Source: Neoalteromonas flava
GTDB lineage: Bacteria > Pseudomonadota > Gammaproteobacteria > Enterobacterales > Alteromonadaceae
Direction of reading: 5' to 3'
DNA: 64,000 nt
NCBI RefSeq assembly: GCF_002807685.1
Contig: NZ_PEAX01000008.1
Span: 1-64,000 of the forward strand
This document shows positions 56,947 through 64,000 of this stretch, piece by piece; the first letter of the stretch is position 1; each line of letters opens with the position of its first letter. The translations under genes and the position numbers were made by a program. The notes under the pieces are model-generated. The model was not told the origin of the DNA, ran no database searches, and was given only the letters and a program-made list of their open reading frames with translations.

Positions 56947-57471
56947 ATGACAACTATTGTTTCTGTGCGACGTGATAACCAGGTCGTCATCGCTGGAGAC
57001 GGCCAGGTCTCCTTAGGTAATACGGTGATGAAAGGTAATGCCCGTAAAGTACGCCGCCTCTATCATGATAAAGTTTTGGCTGGTTTTGCCGGTGGTACTG
57101 CTGATGCTTTTACCTTGTTTGAGCGCTTTGAAAGCAAACTAGAGCAGCACCAAGGACACTTGACCCGAGCCGCCGTTGAATTGGCCAAAGATTGGCGGAC
57201 TGATCGCATGTTACGACGCCTAGAAGCGCTATTGGCGGTCGCCGATCATACAGCTTCCTTCATTATTACTGGCAACGGTGATGTGGTGCAGCCTGAAGAT
57301 GACCTGATCGCGATTGGGTCGGGCGGCCCCTATGCACAGGCTGCGGCAACAGCTTTATTGAAAAATACACAGCTTAGTGCTGAAGAAATTGCACAAAAGA
57401 GTTTATCTATAGCTGGGGATATTTGTGTGTACACCAACCACAGTCAAACTATCGAAAGTTTAAGCTACTAA
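56947..57471 (+). CDS. hslV: ATP-dependent protease subunit HslV
   Basis: 174 residues. After Met removal the N-terminal Thr is the nucleophile ([21 protein letters not shown]). Other marks: [43 protein letters not shown]. Assembles as a double hexamer with HslU. AAAGGAAAACGC precedes the ATG. Confidence 0.97.
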   Translation: MTTIVSVRRDNQVVIAGDGQVSLGNTVMKGNARKVRRLYHDKVLAGFAGGTADAFTLFERFESKLEQHQGHLTRAAVELAKDWRTDRMLRRLEALLAVADHTASFIITGNGDVVQPEDDLIAIGSGGPYAQAAATALLKNTQLSAEEIAQKSLSIAGDICVYTNHSQTIESLSY

Positions 57472-57501
57472 TCCCGAGCTACAAAAAGAGAAGAATTAAT
57501 T

Positions 57502-58830
57502 ATGTCGGAAATGACGCCAAGAGAAATCGTTCACGAGTTAGACCGTCACATTATCGGCCAACAAGACGCCAAGCGAGCGGTATCAATAGCATTGCGTAAC
57601 CGCTGGCGACGCATGCAGTTGGAGCCAGAGCTACGTCAAGAAGTTACCCCAAAGAACATATTGATGATTGGTCCTACTGGTGTAGGTAAAACTGAAATAG
57701 CACGGCGCTTAGCCAAATTGGCAAATGCACCGTTTATTAAAGTTGAAGCTACCAAGTTCACTGAAGTCGGTTATGTGGGTAAGGAAGTAGAGTCGATTAT
57801 TCGCGATTTAGCGGATATTTCGGTAAAGCTCACCAAAGAACAAGAGACTGCTAAGGTTAAGTTTCGTGCCGAAGAAGCTGCTGAGGAGCGTATTTTGGAT
57901 GCGCTGATCCCTCCGCCGGAGAATTCGTGGGGTGAGAAAGAGGATGTGCCGAATAAATCGACACGCCAGGCCTTCCGTAAGAAGCTCCGCGAAGGGCAGC
58001 TTGATGATAAAGAAATCGAGATCGATGTGGCACAGCCACAAATTGGTGTCGAAATAATGGCTCCACCGGGCATGGAGGAAATGACCAACCAATTACAAGG
58101 CATGTTCCAGAACCTGTCCGGTTCGCAAAAAAAGAATAAGAAATTAAAAATTAAAGACGCTTTCAAATTGTTGGTTGAAGAAGAGGCATCTCGCCTTGTT
58201 AATCAAGAAGAGTTGAAAGAGAAAGCACTATTTAATGTCGAGCAAAACGGCATTGTGTTTATCGATGAAATCGACAAAATTTGTAAGCGAGAGGGCACTG
58301 GCAGTGCAGACGTATCGCGCGAGGGCGTGCAGCGTGATTTGTTACCGCTGGTAGAAGGCTCCACTGTATCGACCAAACACGGTATGGTGAAAACCGACCA
58401 TATTTTGTTTATCGCGTCAGGGGCATTCCAGATGAGTAAACCATCTGACCTTATCCCAGAGCTACAGGGTCGCTTGCCCATACGAGTCGAGCTGGCGGCG
58501 CTTAAGGTTGAGGATTTTGTACGGATCCTGACTGAGCCGAGCGCGTCACTGACAGAACAATATGTCGCTCTGATGAAAACTGAAGGAGTTGATGTTGAGT
58601 TTGCAGAATCTGGCATCGCTCGTATTGCCCATGCTGCATGGCAAGTAAACGAAAAAACCGAAAACATTGGCGCTCGTCGTTTGCACACTGTACTCGAGCG
58701 TTTGATGGAAGATATTTCCTTTGATGCCTCGGAGCGCACCGGTGAAAAATTTGTCATCGACGAAGCCTATGTGAATAGCCATCTTGAGGCTCTGGTCGAA
58801 AATGAAGATTTAAGCCGTTTTATCTTGTAG
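57502..58830 (+). CDS. hslU: ATP-dependent protease ATPase subunit HslU
   Basis: 442 residues. [19 protein letters not shown], Walker [19 protein letters not shown], the I domain in the middle (about 110-240), Walker [11 protein letters not shown] and the C-terminal tail LSRFIL that activates HslV. 30 bases after hslV. Its end overlaps the convergent ATP-grasp gene by 11 bases. Confidence 0.98.
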   Translation: MSEMTPREIVHELDRHIIGQQDAKRAVSIALRNRWRRMQLEPELRQEVTPKNILMIGPTGVGKTEIARRLAKLANAPFIKVEATKFTEVGYVGKEVESIIRDLADISVKLTKEQETAKVKFRAEEAAEERILDALIPPPENSWGEKEDVPNKSTRQAFRKKLREGQLDDKEIEIDVAQPQIGVEIMAPPGMEEMTNQLQGMFQNLSGSQKKNKKLKIKDAFKLLVEEEASRLVNQEELKEKALFNVEQNGIVFIDEIDKICKREGTGSADVSREGVQRDLLPLVEGSTVSTKHGMVKTDHILFIASGAFQMSKPSDLIPELQGRLPIRVELAALKVEDFVRILTEPSASLTEQYVALMKTEGVDVEFAESGIARIAHAAWQVNEKTENIGARRLHTVLERLMEDISFDASERTGEKFVIDEAYVNSHLEALVENEDLSRFIL

Positions 58831-59755
58831 CGGGCATACGGCATTCATTATACGGTTCCAGTAGTAAGTCGATAAATGTTTCGGTCAACGGGATCCCAGT
58901 GCCTTTCTCAGCTTCGATAAACATCGGGCTGGGATTGGCTTCTAGAAAATAATAGCGGCCTTCGTGGTCACAGCGCCAATCAATTGCACTCCATTGCATT
59001 CCGAATGAGTAGGTTATCCGTCGAGCAAGATTTTTCACCGGATCAGGAATCGAAACTGCTCCTGCGATAGTGTAATTGTCATCGCGGAAATCCACTTCAG
59101 CGCTATTGAATTCGATACTGAAGATGTCATTGCCGATGACGTAAGTACGAATATTGGTACCAGGGATGTATTCTTGCAGAGTGACAGGACTGCTCTGCAA
59201 CACACTTTCGAGATATTCCTGGCTACGGTGGTCGGGTTGTACAAACTCGGTAAATGCCCCGCCATGGACTGGCTTGAATATCGCTTCACTGTGGCGCAGC
59301 AAAAAATGAAATGCAGCATTAGGACAATTGCCCGTAAACGATTTTGGAATTGTTGCCCCCATTGCCTTAGCGAGTTGCAGCTGGCGCGGCTTCATTTTGT
59401 GATTTTGAATGGATGCGTATGGGTTTATCCAGTTCAGACTCGGCTCAGCGAAGAATGTCTGTAGCATACTGATGGCATCTTGCGTGGCTATGCTGTTTTT
59501 GGTGCTAAGTGGCATAAGACTGCGCCAATACACCGAACAAATTTGATCAAAGTAAATGACTTCATGCGCAATCACAAGATGCCCATCCCCTAGGTTAGGG
59601 CTATAGCCAATCTGGCTGTAGCGGGGAAACAGTTGGGTATCAAAGACACGTGTTTGTCGGTTCCGTTTAGCCAGTTGCACTTCCACATGCTGTACGTGCG
59701 GATCGTCGCCATCACCAATGATTAAAGTTATCGGGGTTCGCACGGGGTGCTCCAT
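58820..59755 (-). CDS. ATP-grasp ligase, probable graspetide (RiPP) maturase
   Basis: 311 residues. An N-terminal pre-ATP-grasp part ([27 protein letters not shown] at 75-82 like the VWxRR motif of MvdD-type enzymes) is followed by an ATP-grasp domain: Lys161 in [14 protein letters not shown] at 194-199, Arg203, and the metal site FLEANPSP with Glu272 and Asn274. In graspetide biosynthesis such enzymes join Thr/Ser/Lys side chains to Asp/Glu of a precursor. The 73-residue peptide gene just upstream is the expected substrate. A RimK-like ligase acting on another protein is the main alternative. No clear ribosome binding site; a strong hairpin lies just before the gene. Confidence 0.8.
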   Translation of the reverse strand: MEHPVRTPITLIIGDGDDPHVQHVEVQLAKRNRQTRVFDTQLFPRYSQIGYSPNLGDGHLVIAHEVIYFDQICSVYWRSLMPLSTKNSIATQDAISMLQTFFAEPSLNWINPYASIQNHKMKPRQLQLAKAMGATIPKSFTGNCPNAAFHFLLRHSEAIFKPVHGGAFTEFVQPDHRSQEYLESVLQSSPVTLQEYIPGTNIRTYVIGNDIFSIEFNSAEVDFRDDNYTIAGAVSIPDPVKNLARRITYSFGMQWSAIDWRCDHEGRYYFLEANPSPMFIEAEKGTGIPLTETFIDLLLEPYNECRMPATR

Positions 59756-59764
59756 TACATATTG

Positions 59765-59786
59765 CTGCAGGCCCGCAGGCCTGCAG
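59765..59786 (-). promoter_or_regulatory. Strong hairpin between precursor and ATP-grasp genes
   Basis: CTGCAGGCC and GGCCTGCAG with a four-base loop: nine GC-rich pairs and no T run on the minus strand. It sits in the 43-base gap between the precursor stop and the ligase start. It could lower readthrough or protect the 3' end of a shorter precursor transcript. Confidence 0.65.
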
Positions 59787-59798
59787 TTTTGGTTACTA

Positions 59799-60020
59799 TC
59801 AGGTTAAATCGGGCTCAGGCACGTATCCACCATCCTCGCCCAGTGCTTGGGTGTAGTATGTGGGGGGTCGGAGTAATTCGCGTTGAATTGCGCGCGCTTT
59901 ACCATCATTCGGGCTCGTATTTGGGGTGGAATTGTCTGAAACCTTTGCACCTGCATTTACAGTCGTAGCAGTTTCTGCATCTAGAGTAGCAGTGCAAGGC
60001 GTAGCAAAAGGGTGTCGCAT
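59799..60020 (-). CDS. Candidate graspetide precursor peptide
   Basis: 73 residues, with GGAG seven bases before the ATG. The first part (RHPFATPCTATLDAETATT) reads like a leader; VNAG at 21-24 has Val at -4 and Ala-Gly at -2/-1 with Leu at -12, a partial match to double-glycine leaders cut by C39 peptidases. After a Ser/Thr/Asn/Pro-rich stretch the C-terminal part (about 41-73) carries possible cross-link donors Thr54 and Thr57 (PPTYYTQ) and acceptors Glu62, Asp63, Glu69 and Asp71. There is also a GG at 64-65. No known precursor family is recognised. Assigned from context and composition, not from a family match. Confidence 0.7.
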   Translation of the reverse strand: MRHPFATPCTATLDAETATTVNAGAKVSDNSTPNTSPNDGKARAIQRELLRPPTYYTQALGEDGGYVPEPDLT

Positions 60021-60030
60021 AGTAGTTCTC

Positions 60031-60126
60031 CAATTTTAAACAATTGAAGGATGCTGGCATTGAGCATGCAGCTTCAACACAGCTCCTTGTGTTTTCTCGC
60101 ATTGCGAGAGTTCACACCTTGTGAAC
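60031..60126 (-). promoter_or_regulatory. Upstream region of the precursor gene with four dyads
   Basis: Four inverted repeats lie between 10 and 106 bases before the precursor start: CAATT-N6-AATTG (60031-60046), AACACA-N6-TGTGTT (60076-60093), CTCGCA-T-TGCGAG (60096-60108) and GTTCACA-CCT-TGTGAAC (60110-60126). The last is a good candidate for a dimeric regulator such as the GerE-type protein encoded nearby. None has a T run. Confidence 0.5.
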
Positions 60127-60185
60127 ATGCCTAGATTAGCAGTTGTGACCCCGAGTGCTACTGGCCCTATGACTAGTCTTTGGGC

Positions 60186-60443
60186 TTATTGCATGCGCTC
60201 TTGCAGTCGAGGATCAGCCTGAATGCTGTCATGGAGGCCTTGCATGTAACTGTATTTGACCATTGAATAAGTGCCAATTACCCAAATCGTGTTGTAGACA
60301 ACGGCGGTAAGCAAAAATGGGGGCGCATGGCGTGTGGCCAAAAAGTAAAAAAATAGGAAAACGCTGGCAATAATGAAAAGCATTATGGAATAGCCAATTA
60401 CTAAATAATGCAAGCGGTGAATTTTGCCAAGTGGATTATCCAT
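60186..60443 (-). CDS. Small two-TM membrane protein of the RiPP locus
   Basis: 85 residues with two transmembrane helices (YLVIGYSIMLFIIASVFLFF and FLLTAVVYNTIWVIGTYSM) and a short charged tail (HDSIQADPRLQERMQ). AAAGGA lies upstream. Small membrane proteins in peptide-export loci are often immunity or accessory factors, but nothing in the sequence proves this. Confidence 0.7.
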   Translation of the reverse strand: MDNPLGKIHRLHYLVIGYSIMLFIIASVFLFFYFLATRHAPPFLLTAVVYNTIWVIGTYSMVKYSYMQGLHDSIQADPRLQERMQ

Positions 60444-60509
60444 GTTACGTCCTTTGGGATTGAGTGATAAGGCCTGAGTACAGCTTAAACTCAGGTGCTC
60501 TGGTAGAGG

Positions 60510-60737
60510 TTAGGCTGCATCGGCATTATCGTACAATGCTTTAAAATACGCTGCCATTAAACTCGCACGATTAGTAATGTCCAGTTTGCGATAAATATTC
60601 GCGCAATGAAACTTTACCGTTCGCTCACTGATAAAAAGTTCACGTGCGATCAGTTTATTGGGTAAGCCTTCCATGATTTTCATGGCGACTTGGAGTTCAC
60701 GCCGTGAGAGTTGTTCTAGTTGCGTTGATATAGTCAT
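60510..60737 (-). CDS. Stand-alone GerE/LuxR-type helix-turn-helix regulator
   Basis: 75 residues that make only a LuxR C-terminal DNA-binding domain: LSRRELQVAMKIMEGLPNK, LIARELFISERTVKFHCANI, YRKLDITNRASLMAAYF. There is no receiver or ligand domain, as in GerE itself. AGGAGA lies five bases before the ATG. It sits 31 bases after the exporter gene, so it likely belongs to the locus and may control the precursor gene. Confidence 0.85.
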   Translation of the reverse strand: MTISTQLEQLSRRELQVAMKIMEGLPNKLIARELFISERTVKFHCANIYRKLDITNRASLMAAYFKALYDNADAA

Positions 60738-60768
60738 ATTAGTCTCCTGGTTCTTCTTCCATTGAAGG

Positions 60769-62946
60769 TTAGGTTGGTTTATTAATCAGCGAGTTAGGCT
60801 CAACCTGCCGCAGCTCACCATTGATTAATTCATAAATCACATCTGCTTGTTGTAAAGTTTGCAACCGGTGTGCAATGAGTACGCGGGTAATCTTCAAGTT
60901 TGCGATATTGGCTGTGACCTGTTGTTCATTGGTCAGATCGAGATGGCTCGTCGCCTCGTCCAGAAACAAAATAGCGGGTTGGCGGTAGAGTGCACGAGCC
61001 AGCAGTATGCGTTGTTTCTGACCACCACTTAAAGTCGTTCCCATATCACCGACTAAGGTGTTGTATTGCATTGCCATAGTCATTACATCGTCATGGATAC
61101 AAGCGACTTGAGCGACAGCGACAACTTTGGCCATGTCGACTTGTTCAGCAAAACAGGCAATGTTGTCAGCAATTGAGCCTTGTAATAGTTGATCATCTTG
61201 CATCACTGCGGCAATACGTTGGCGGTAGTCAGGTGATTGCTGAAGCGGTTGCTCATCTATTCGGACATTGCCTTCTTGCACCGCAAGTAAGCCCATCATG
61301 CATTTCATCAAGGTTGTTTTGCCGCATCCGCTGGCGCCTATGATAGCCACAGTTTGTCCTGGTTCAACGCGCAAAGACACTCGTGAGAATAGGGGGGCTT
61401 CCACTTGGCTATGGCGGTAGGTGATATCATCAACACTCAATGCTCCTGACCCCTGTGCTATTGATTTTAGACTGTTTGTGTAGCCAGAGTGATTTGGACT
61501 TAACGCACCAAGAAGAGGATCTTTTGGAGTGTAGACAATATCACTGAGGCGCGCGAAGTGCAGGTCGAGCATCTTAAAATCGATCCATTGTGTGATCAGG
61601 CTGTCCATGGCATTAATAAAGCGCGACTTATAGCTGATAAATGCATATAGCATTCCCACCGATAGCACACTGTCCATTACTGCAAGGGCCGCAAGATAAA
61701 TGACAAGAAGATTCTCCAGACCAAATAGCAGCTGATTAATGCTTGCAAAACTAATATTCCAGCGACTGATTTGAATGTGTTTATTCATGCTGTTAGTGAG
61801 CTTATTCAGCCATTGATTCTGGCGTTGATTTTCTTGCGCGAACAACTTTACCGTTTGCAGCGCTCGAACTGACTCCATGAAGTGGCTGTTTTCATTCGCG
61901 GCAGCGACGATGGCTTCTTCATTTAAGCGTCGAATAGGGCGATAAAAGGTATATCGTACCAGTGCATAGAGCATAACAATGGCAATCACCACGGTTGCCA
62001 GTTTTACACTATAAATAAACATGACAATCAAAGTGACTGCCGCCATGAGCCCGTCCACAATTGCGGTGATAAGGCCGGTGGTAAACATTTCTCGAATTGC
62101 TCGCAAAGAGCCGAAGCGACTGACAATGTCGCCAACATGCCGTTTTAAGAAGTAATCCATCGGCAGTCGAATGAGGTGCTGAAACACGTTGCTCGACATT
62201 TGCAAACTGAGCCGATTGGACAAGTAAATAATACTAACTTGACGGAGCACTGAGACACCGACTTCTATCACCAGTAATAAGCCAAAACCTAGAGCAAGCG
62301 TGGTCAGGATCTGGTGGTTACTGCTTACAATGACATCATCAATCACGATCTGCATATAGAACGGGCTTGCGATTGCGAACAGCTGGAGCATTAACGAAAG
62401 CATGAGGATGATCACTAAACTACGCTTTAGGCCATGAATGCGTGACCAAAAGTGCTGCAACGTCAATTGTTGGCGCTGTTTTTGTGGAGTGAAGTCTTGA
62501 TTCGGTGAAAGTTCTAATGCGATACCGGTAAAATGCTTGTCTGCCTCTTGCCAAGTCAGTTGTTGCTCACCACAGGCAGGATCATTGATCGTCAGCAAAC
62601 GCTTGCGCGAGTTGACACTGACCAACACGACGAAATGATTCATATTCCAATGCAAAATACACGGTGTTTGCAGGGCAGCTAATTGTTCAAGTTCGAGTCT
62701 GAGTGCTCTGGAGCTAAAGTTTAAATGACTAGCAACGTCCATGACTTGTCGCAGAGTTGCTCCGTGCGCAGAAAGGGCAAACCGATGGCGCAATTGAGTT
62801 AAATCTGTTTGATAGCCATAGGTACCGGCAAGCATTGCTAAACAAGCCAACCCGCATTCACTGGCTTCTGTTTGCAATACCAAAGGTACTTTGGGTTTGG
62901 CTCGAAACGAGAACCAAGGAGAAAAATCAAGTGCTGCAACTGTCAT
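60769..62946 (-). CDS. C39-peptidase ABC exporter (bacteriocin/RiPP type)
   Basis: 725 residues. An N-terminal C39 peptidase with Cys31 in QTEASECGLACLAML, His104 in NMNHFVVL and Asp122 in INDPACG, so it should be active and cut a double-glycine-type leader. Next a six-TM domain (about 165-440) and an ATPase with Walker A GASGCGKTTL, LSGGQKQRIL and Walker B ILFLDEATSHLD. The start ATG overlaps the HlyD stop (TAATG). Together they would process and export the precursor peptide. Confidence 0.94.
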   Translation of the reverse strand: MTVAALDFSPWFSFRAKPKVPLVLQTEASECGLACLAMLAGTYGYQTDLTQLRHRFALSAHGATLRQVMDVASHLNFSSRALRLELEQLAALQTPCILHWNMNHFVVLVSVNSRKRLLTINDPACGEQQLTWQEADKHFTGIALELSPNQDFTPQKQRQQLTLQHFWSRIHGLKRSLVIILMLSLMLQLFAIASPFYMQIVIDDVIVSSNHQILTTLALGFGLLLVIEVGVSVLRQVSIIYLSNRLSLQMSSNVFQHLIRLPMDYFLKRHVGDIVSRFGSLRAIREMFTTGLITAIVDGLMAAVTLIVMFIYSVKLATVVIAIVMLYALVRYTFYRPIRRLNEEAIVAAANENSHFMESVRALQTVKLFAQENQRQNQWLNKLTNSMNKHIQISRWNISFASINQLLFGLENLLVIYLAALAVMDSVLSVGMLYAFISYKSRFINAMDSLITQWIDFKMLDLHFARLSDIVYTPKDPLLGALSPNHSGYTNSLKSIAQGSGALSVDDITYRHSQVEAPLFSRVSLRVEPGQTVAIIGASGCGKTTLMKCMMGLLAVQEGNVRIDEQPLQQSPDYRQRIAAVMQDDQLLQGSIADNIACFAEQVDMAKVVAVAQVACIHDDVMTMAMQYNTLVGDMGTTLSGGQKQRILLARALYRQPAILFLDEATSHLDLTNEQQVTANIANLKITRVLIAHRLQTLQQADVIYELINGELRQVEPNSLINKPT

Positions 62947-64000
62947 TATAAGCGTCCTTGCAAACTGAAAATGGGTTCAAGCAACCATTCCAATAAAGTA
63001 CGTTCGCTGGTGGCGATATCTGCGCTAAAGGTCATGCCTGGCTTCAACCTAACTTGCTGACCGAAAGCGTCGATAATGTCCTGCTGTAGCCTAGCACGAG
63101 CCACATAGACGGGCTCGTTAATAGCCACTGGTGCTTGGTTTAGTTCGTTGGGCAGGAGCACTGAAGCAGCAATTTCAGTTAATTCGCCCTGAAACAAACC
63201 AAACTTTTGGTACGGAAACGCATCATAGCGGATTTCAATGGACTGGCCGGCTTGCGCAAAACCAATGGCTCGGATAGGTAGCAACAGACGCGCCTCATAG
63301 TGACTATTTGGCGGCACAATATCGAGCACGTGCTGTTGAGCTTTAACCGCTTGCTCAACACTCACTTGAATACTGGTCACGAGCCCGCTGCGGTTGGCGA
63401 TTAAATTGGAAGAACGTTGCCCTTGTAGTTGGAGAATTTTTTGCATCAACTCACTCTGCTCGCGGGTACGTTGAGTCGCTGCGCTGGCTTGTTGTTGCGG
63501 CAGCACTAAACGCTCTTGCTGCAGTTGCTCTAATACGCTTTGCTGGTTTGACCGCGTTAATTGCAAGGCGTGTTGTTCACTTTGCAAAGAGAGCTGCTGC
63601 TCACGTAATAACTCTATGTCATTGGCTCGGATTAAACCCTTTTCAAGTAAGCTCTGAAAGCGTGCTATCCGCTGCCCAACAAGGGTGATTTGTTGAAGCA
63701 ATGTCTTCTCTTGACCTGCCATGTGGGTAAGCGCAACCCGAGCATGGTTGATCTTTTGCTGCAGCACCGTCTCGTGTAGTTCATCGATTTCTGCTTGTCG
63801 TTCTATGAGTTTCTGCAATTCTTGCAATTGTTGCTGATATTCAGTCAATAACTGAGCTTCTACAGTTTCGCCAGAAGGCAAAGGGGTCGCGTGTGAAATA
63901 GTCATCAACACGTCGCCTTTCTCAACGATTTCTCCTGGTTTCACATAGACCTGGGTAATAATTCCTGGCTGCAATGAGGTGAAGTGCCGGGCAATGCCGC
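62946..64000 (-). CDS. HlyD-family membrane fusion protein (partial, start beyond the window)
   Basis: At least 351 residues; the frame stays open to the window end (codons before the apparent TTG start read GIARHFTSL), so the N terminus and TM are missing. Seen are a lipoyl-like half (GIITQVYVKPGEIVEKGDVL), a long coiled coil (LLTEYQQQLQELQKLIERQ to about residue 170), the second half (GLVTSIQVSVEQAVKAQQHV), and a beta-barrel end with GMTFSADIATSERTLLEWLL. It bridges the exporter to an outer-membrane channel such as TolC. Confidence 0.92.
   Translation of the reverse strand, partial: GIARHFTSLQPGIITQVYVKPGEIVEKGDVLMTISHATPLPSGETVEAQLLTEYQQQLQELQKLIERQAEIDELHETVLQQKINHARVALTHMAGQEKTLLQQITLVGQRIARFQSLLEKGLIRANDIELLREQQLSLQSEQHALQLTRSNQQSVLEQLQQERLVLPQQQASAATQRTREQSELMQKILQLQGQRSSNLIANRSGLVTSIQVSVEQAVKAQQHVLDIVPPNSHYEARLLLPIRAIGFAQAGQSIEIRYDAFPYQKFGLFQGELTEIAASVLLPNELNQAPVAINEPVYVARARLQQDIIDAFGQQVRLKPGMTFSADIATSERTLLEWLLEPIFSLQGRL

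Noticed and set aside
59905-60102. A cysteine-rich 65-residue frame overlapping the precursor gene on the same strand (CYALHCYSRCRNCYDCKCRC), which might look like a Cys-rich peptide.
   Set aside because: Its ATG lies inside a dyad with no ribosome binding site, and it runs through the precursor gene, which has a strong one. Treated as an out-of-frame shadow.

Overview
The window comes from the chromosome of a marine-type gammaproteobacterium, most like the Alteromonadales (Idiomarinaceae or Alteromonadaceae relatives). This rests on gene content and order: dksA-gluQ-pcnB-folK-panB-panC, rsmD/ftsY-ftsE-ftsX, rpmE-priA-ftsN-hslV-hslU, a PanP-type aspartate decarboxylase, parts of the proteobacterial dedicated sortase (Pds) system, NhaD, DUF3392 and DUF2959 proteins, and many c-di-GMP proteins. 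The genus is not resolved. No tRNA, rRNA, CRISPR array, complete insertion sequence or prophage was seen.

Layout. 1-2.96 kb: the 3' end of tuf, a non-coding stretch with a long inverted repeat, then accessory genes (a PEP-CTERM-like protein, a DUF3392 membrane protein, a DUF4382 lipoprotein). 3.0-7.2 kb: a minus-strand operon of periplasmic cupredoxin, membrane GGDEF/EAL protein and outer-membrane protein. 7.3-14 kb: an S9 peptidase, a CNNM/CBS membrane protein, a YahK-like alcohol dehydrogenase and a DoxX-pirin-LysR set. 14-20.4 kb: pdsS, pdsR and pdsO with a solute-binding-like protein and nhaD between them; the sortase and its substrate are absent. 20.7-23.8 kb: yadG-yadH, a TrmB-like methyltransferase and a degenerate EAL protein. 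24-32 kb: vitamin and RNA-metabolism genes (panP, panC, panB, folK, pcnB, gluQ, dksA, sfsA). 32-42 kb: pepB, yhgN, yjaG, rsmD, ftsYEX and rpoH, with two tandem EAL-HDOD proteins inserted between ftsX and rpoH. 42-53 kb: purT, yiiD, dtd, pip, small envelope proteins, yihY, divergent metF/metJ with met boxes, an orphan solute-binding protein, a STAS-like protein and malic enzyme. 53-58.8 kb: rpmE, priA, ftsN and hslVU, with a good sigma-32 promoter before hslV.

The most interesting part is 58.8 kb to the window end. There a minus-strand locus encodes an ATP-grasp ligase, a 73-residue precursor-like peptide with a strong ribosome binding site, a small two-helix membrane protein, a stand-alone GerE/LuxR helix-turn-helix protein, a C39-peptidase ABC exporter and a HlyD-type adaptor that runs off the window. 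This is the gene set of an exported graspetide (omega-ester/amide RiPP). The precursor does not match a graspetide family I recognise. Several dyads precede the precursor gene, and a strong hairpin separates it from the ligase gene.

Other points worth attention are an apparent AUC start codon for pcnB, the incomplete Pds sortase system, and the copper-protein/c-di-GMP/outer-membrane operon.
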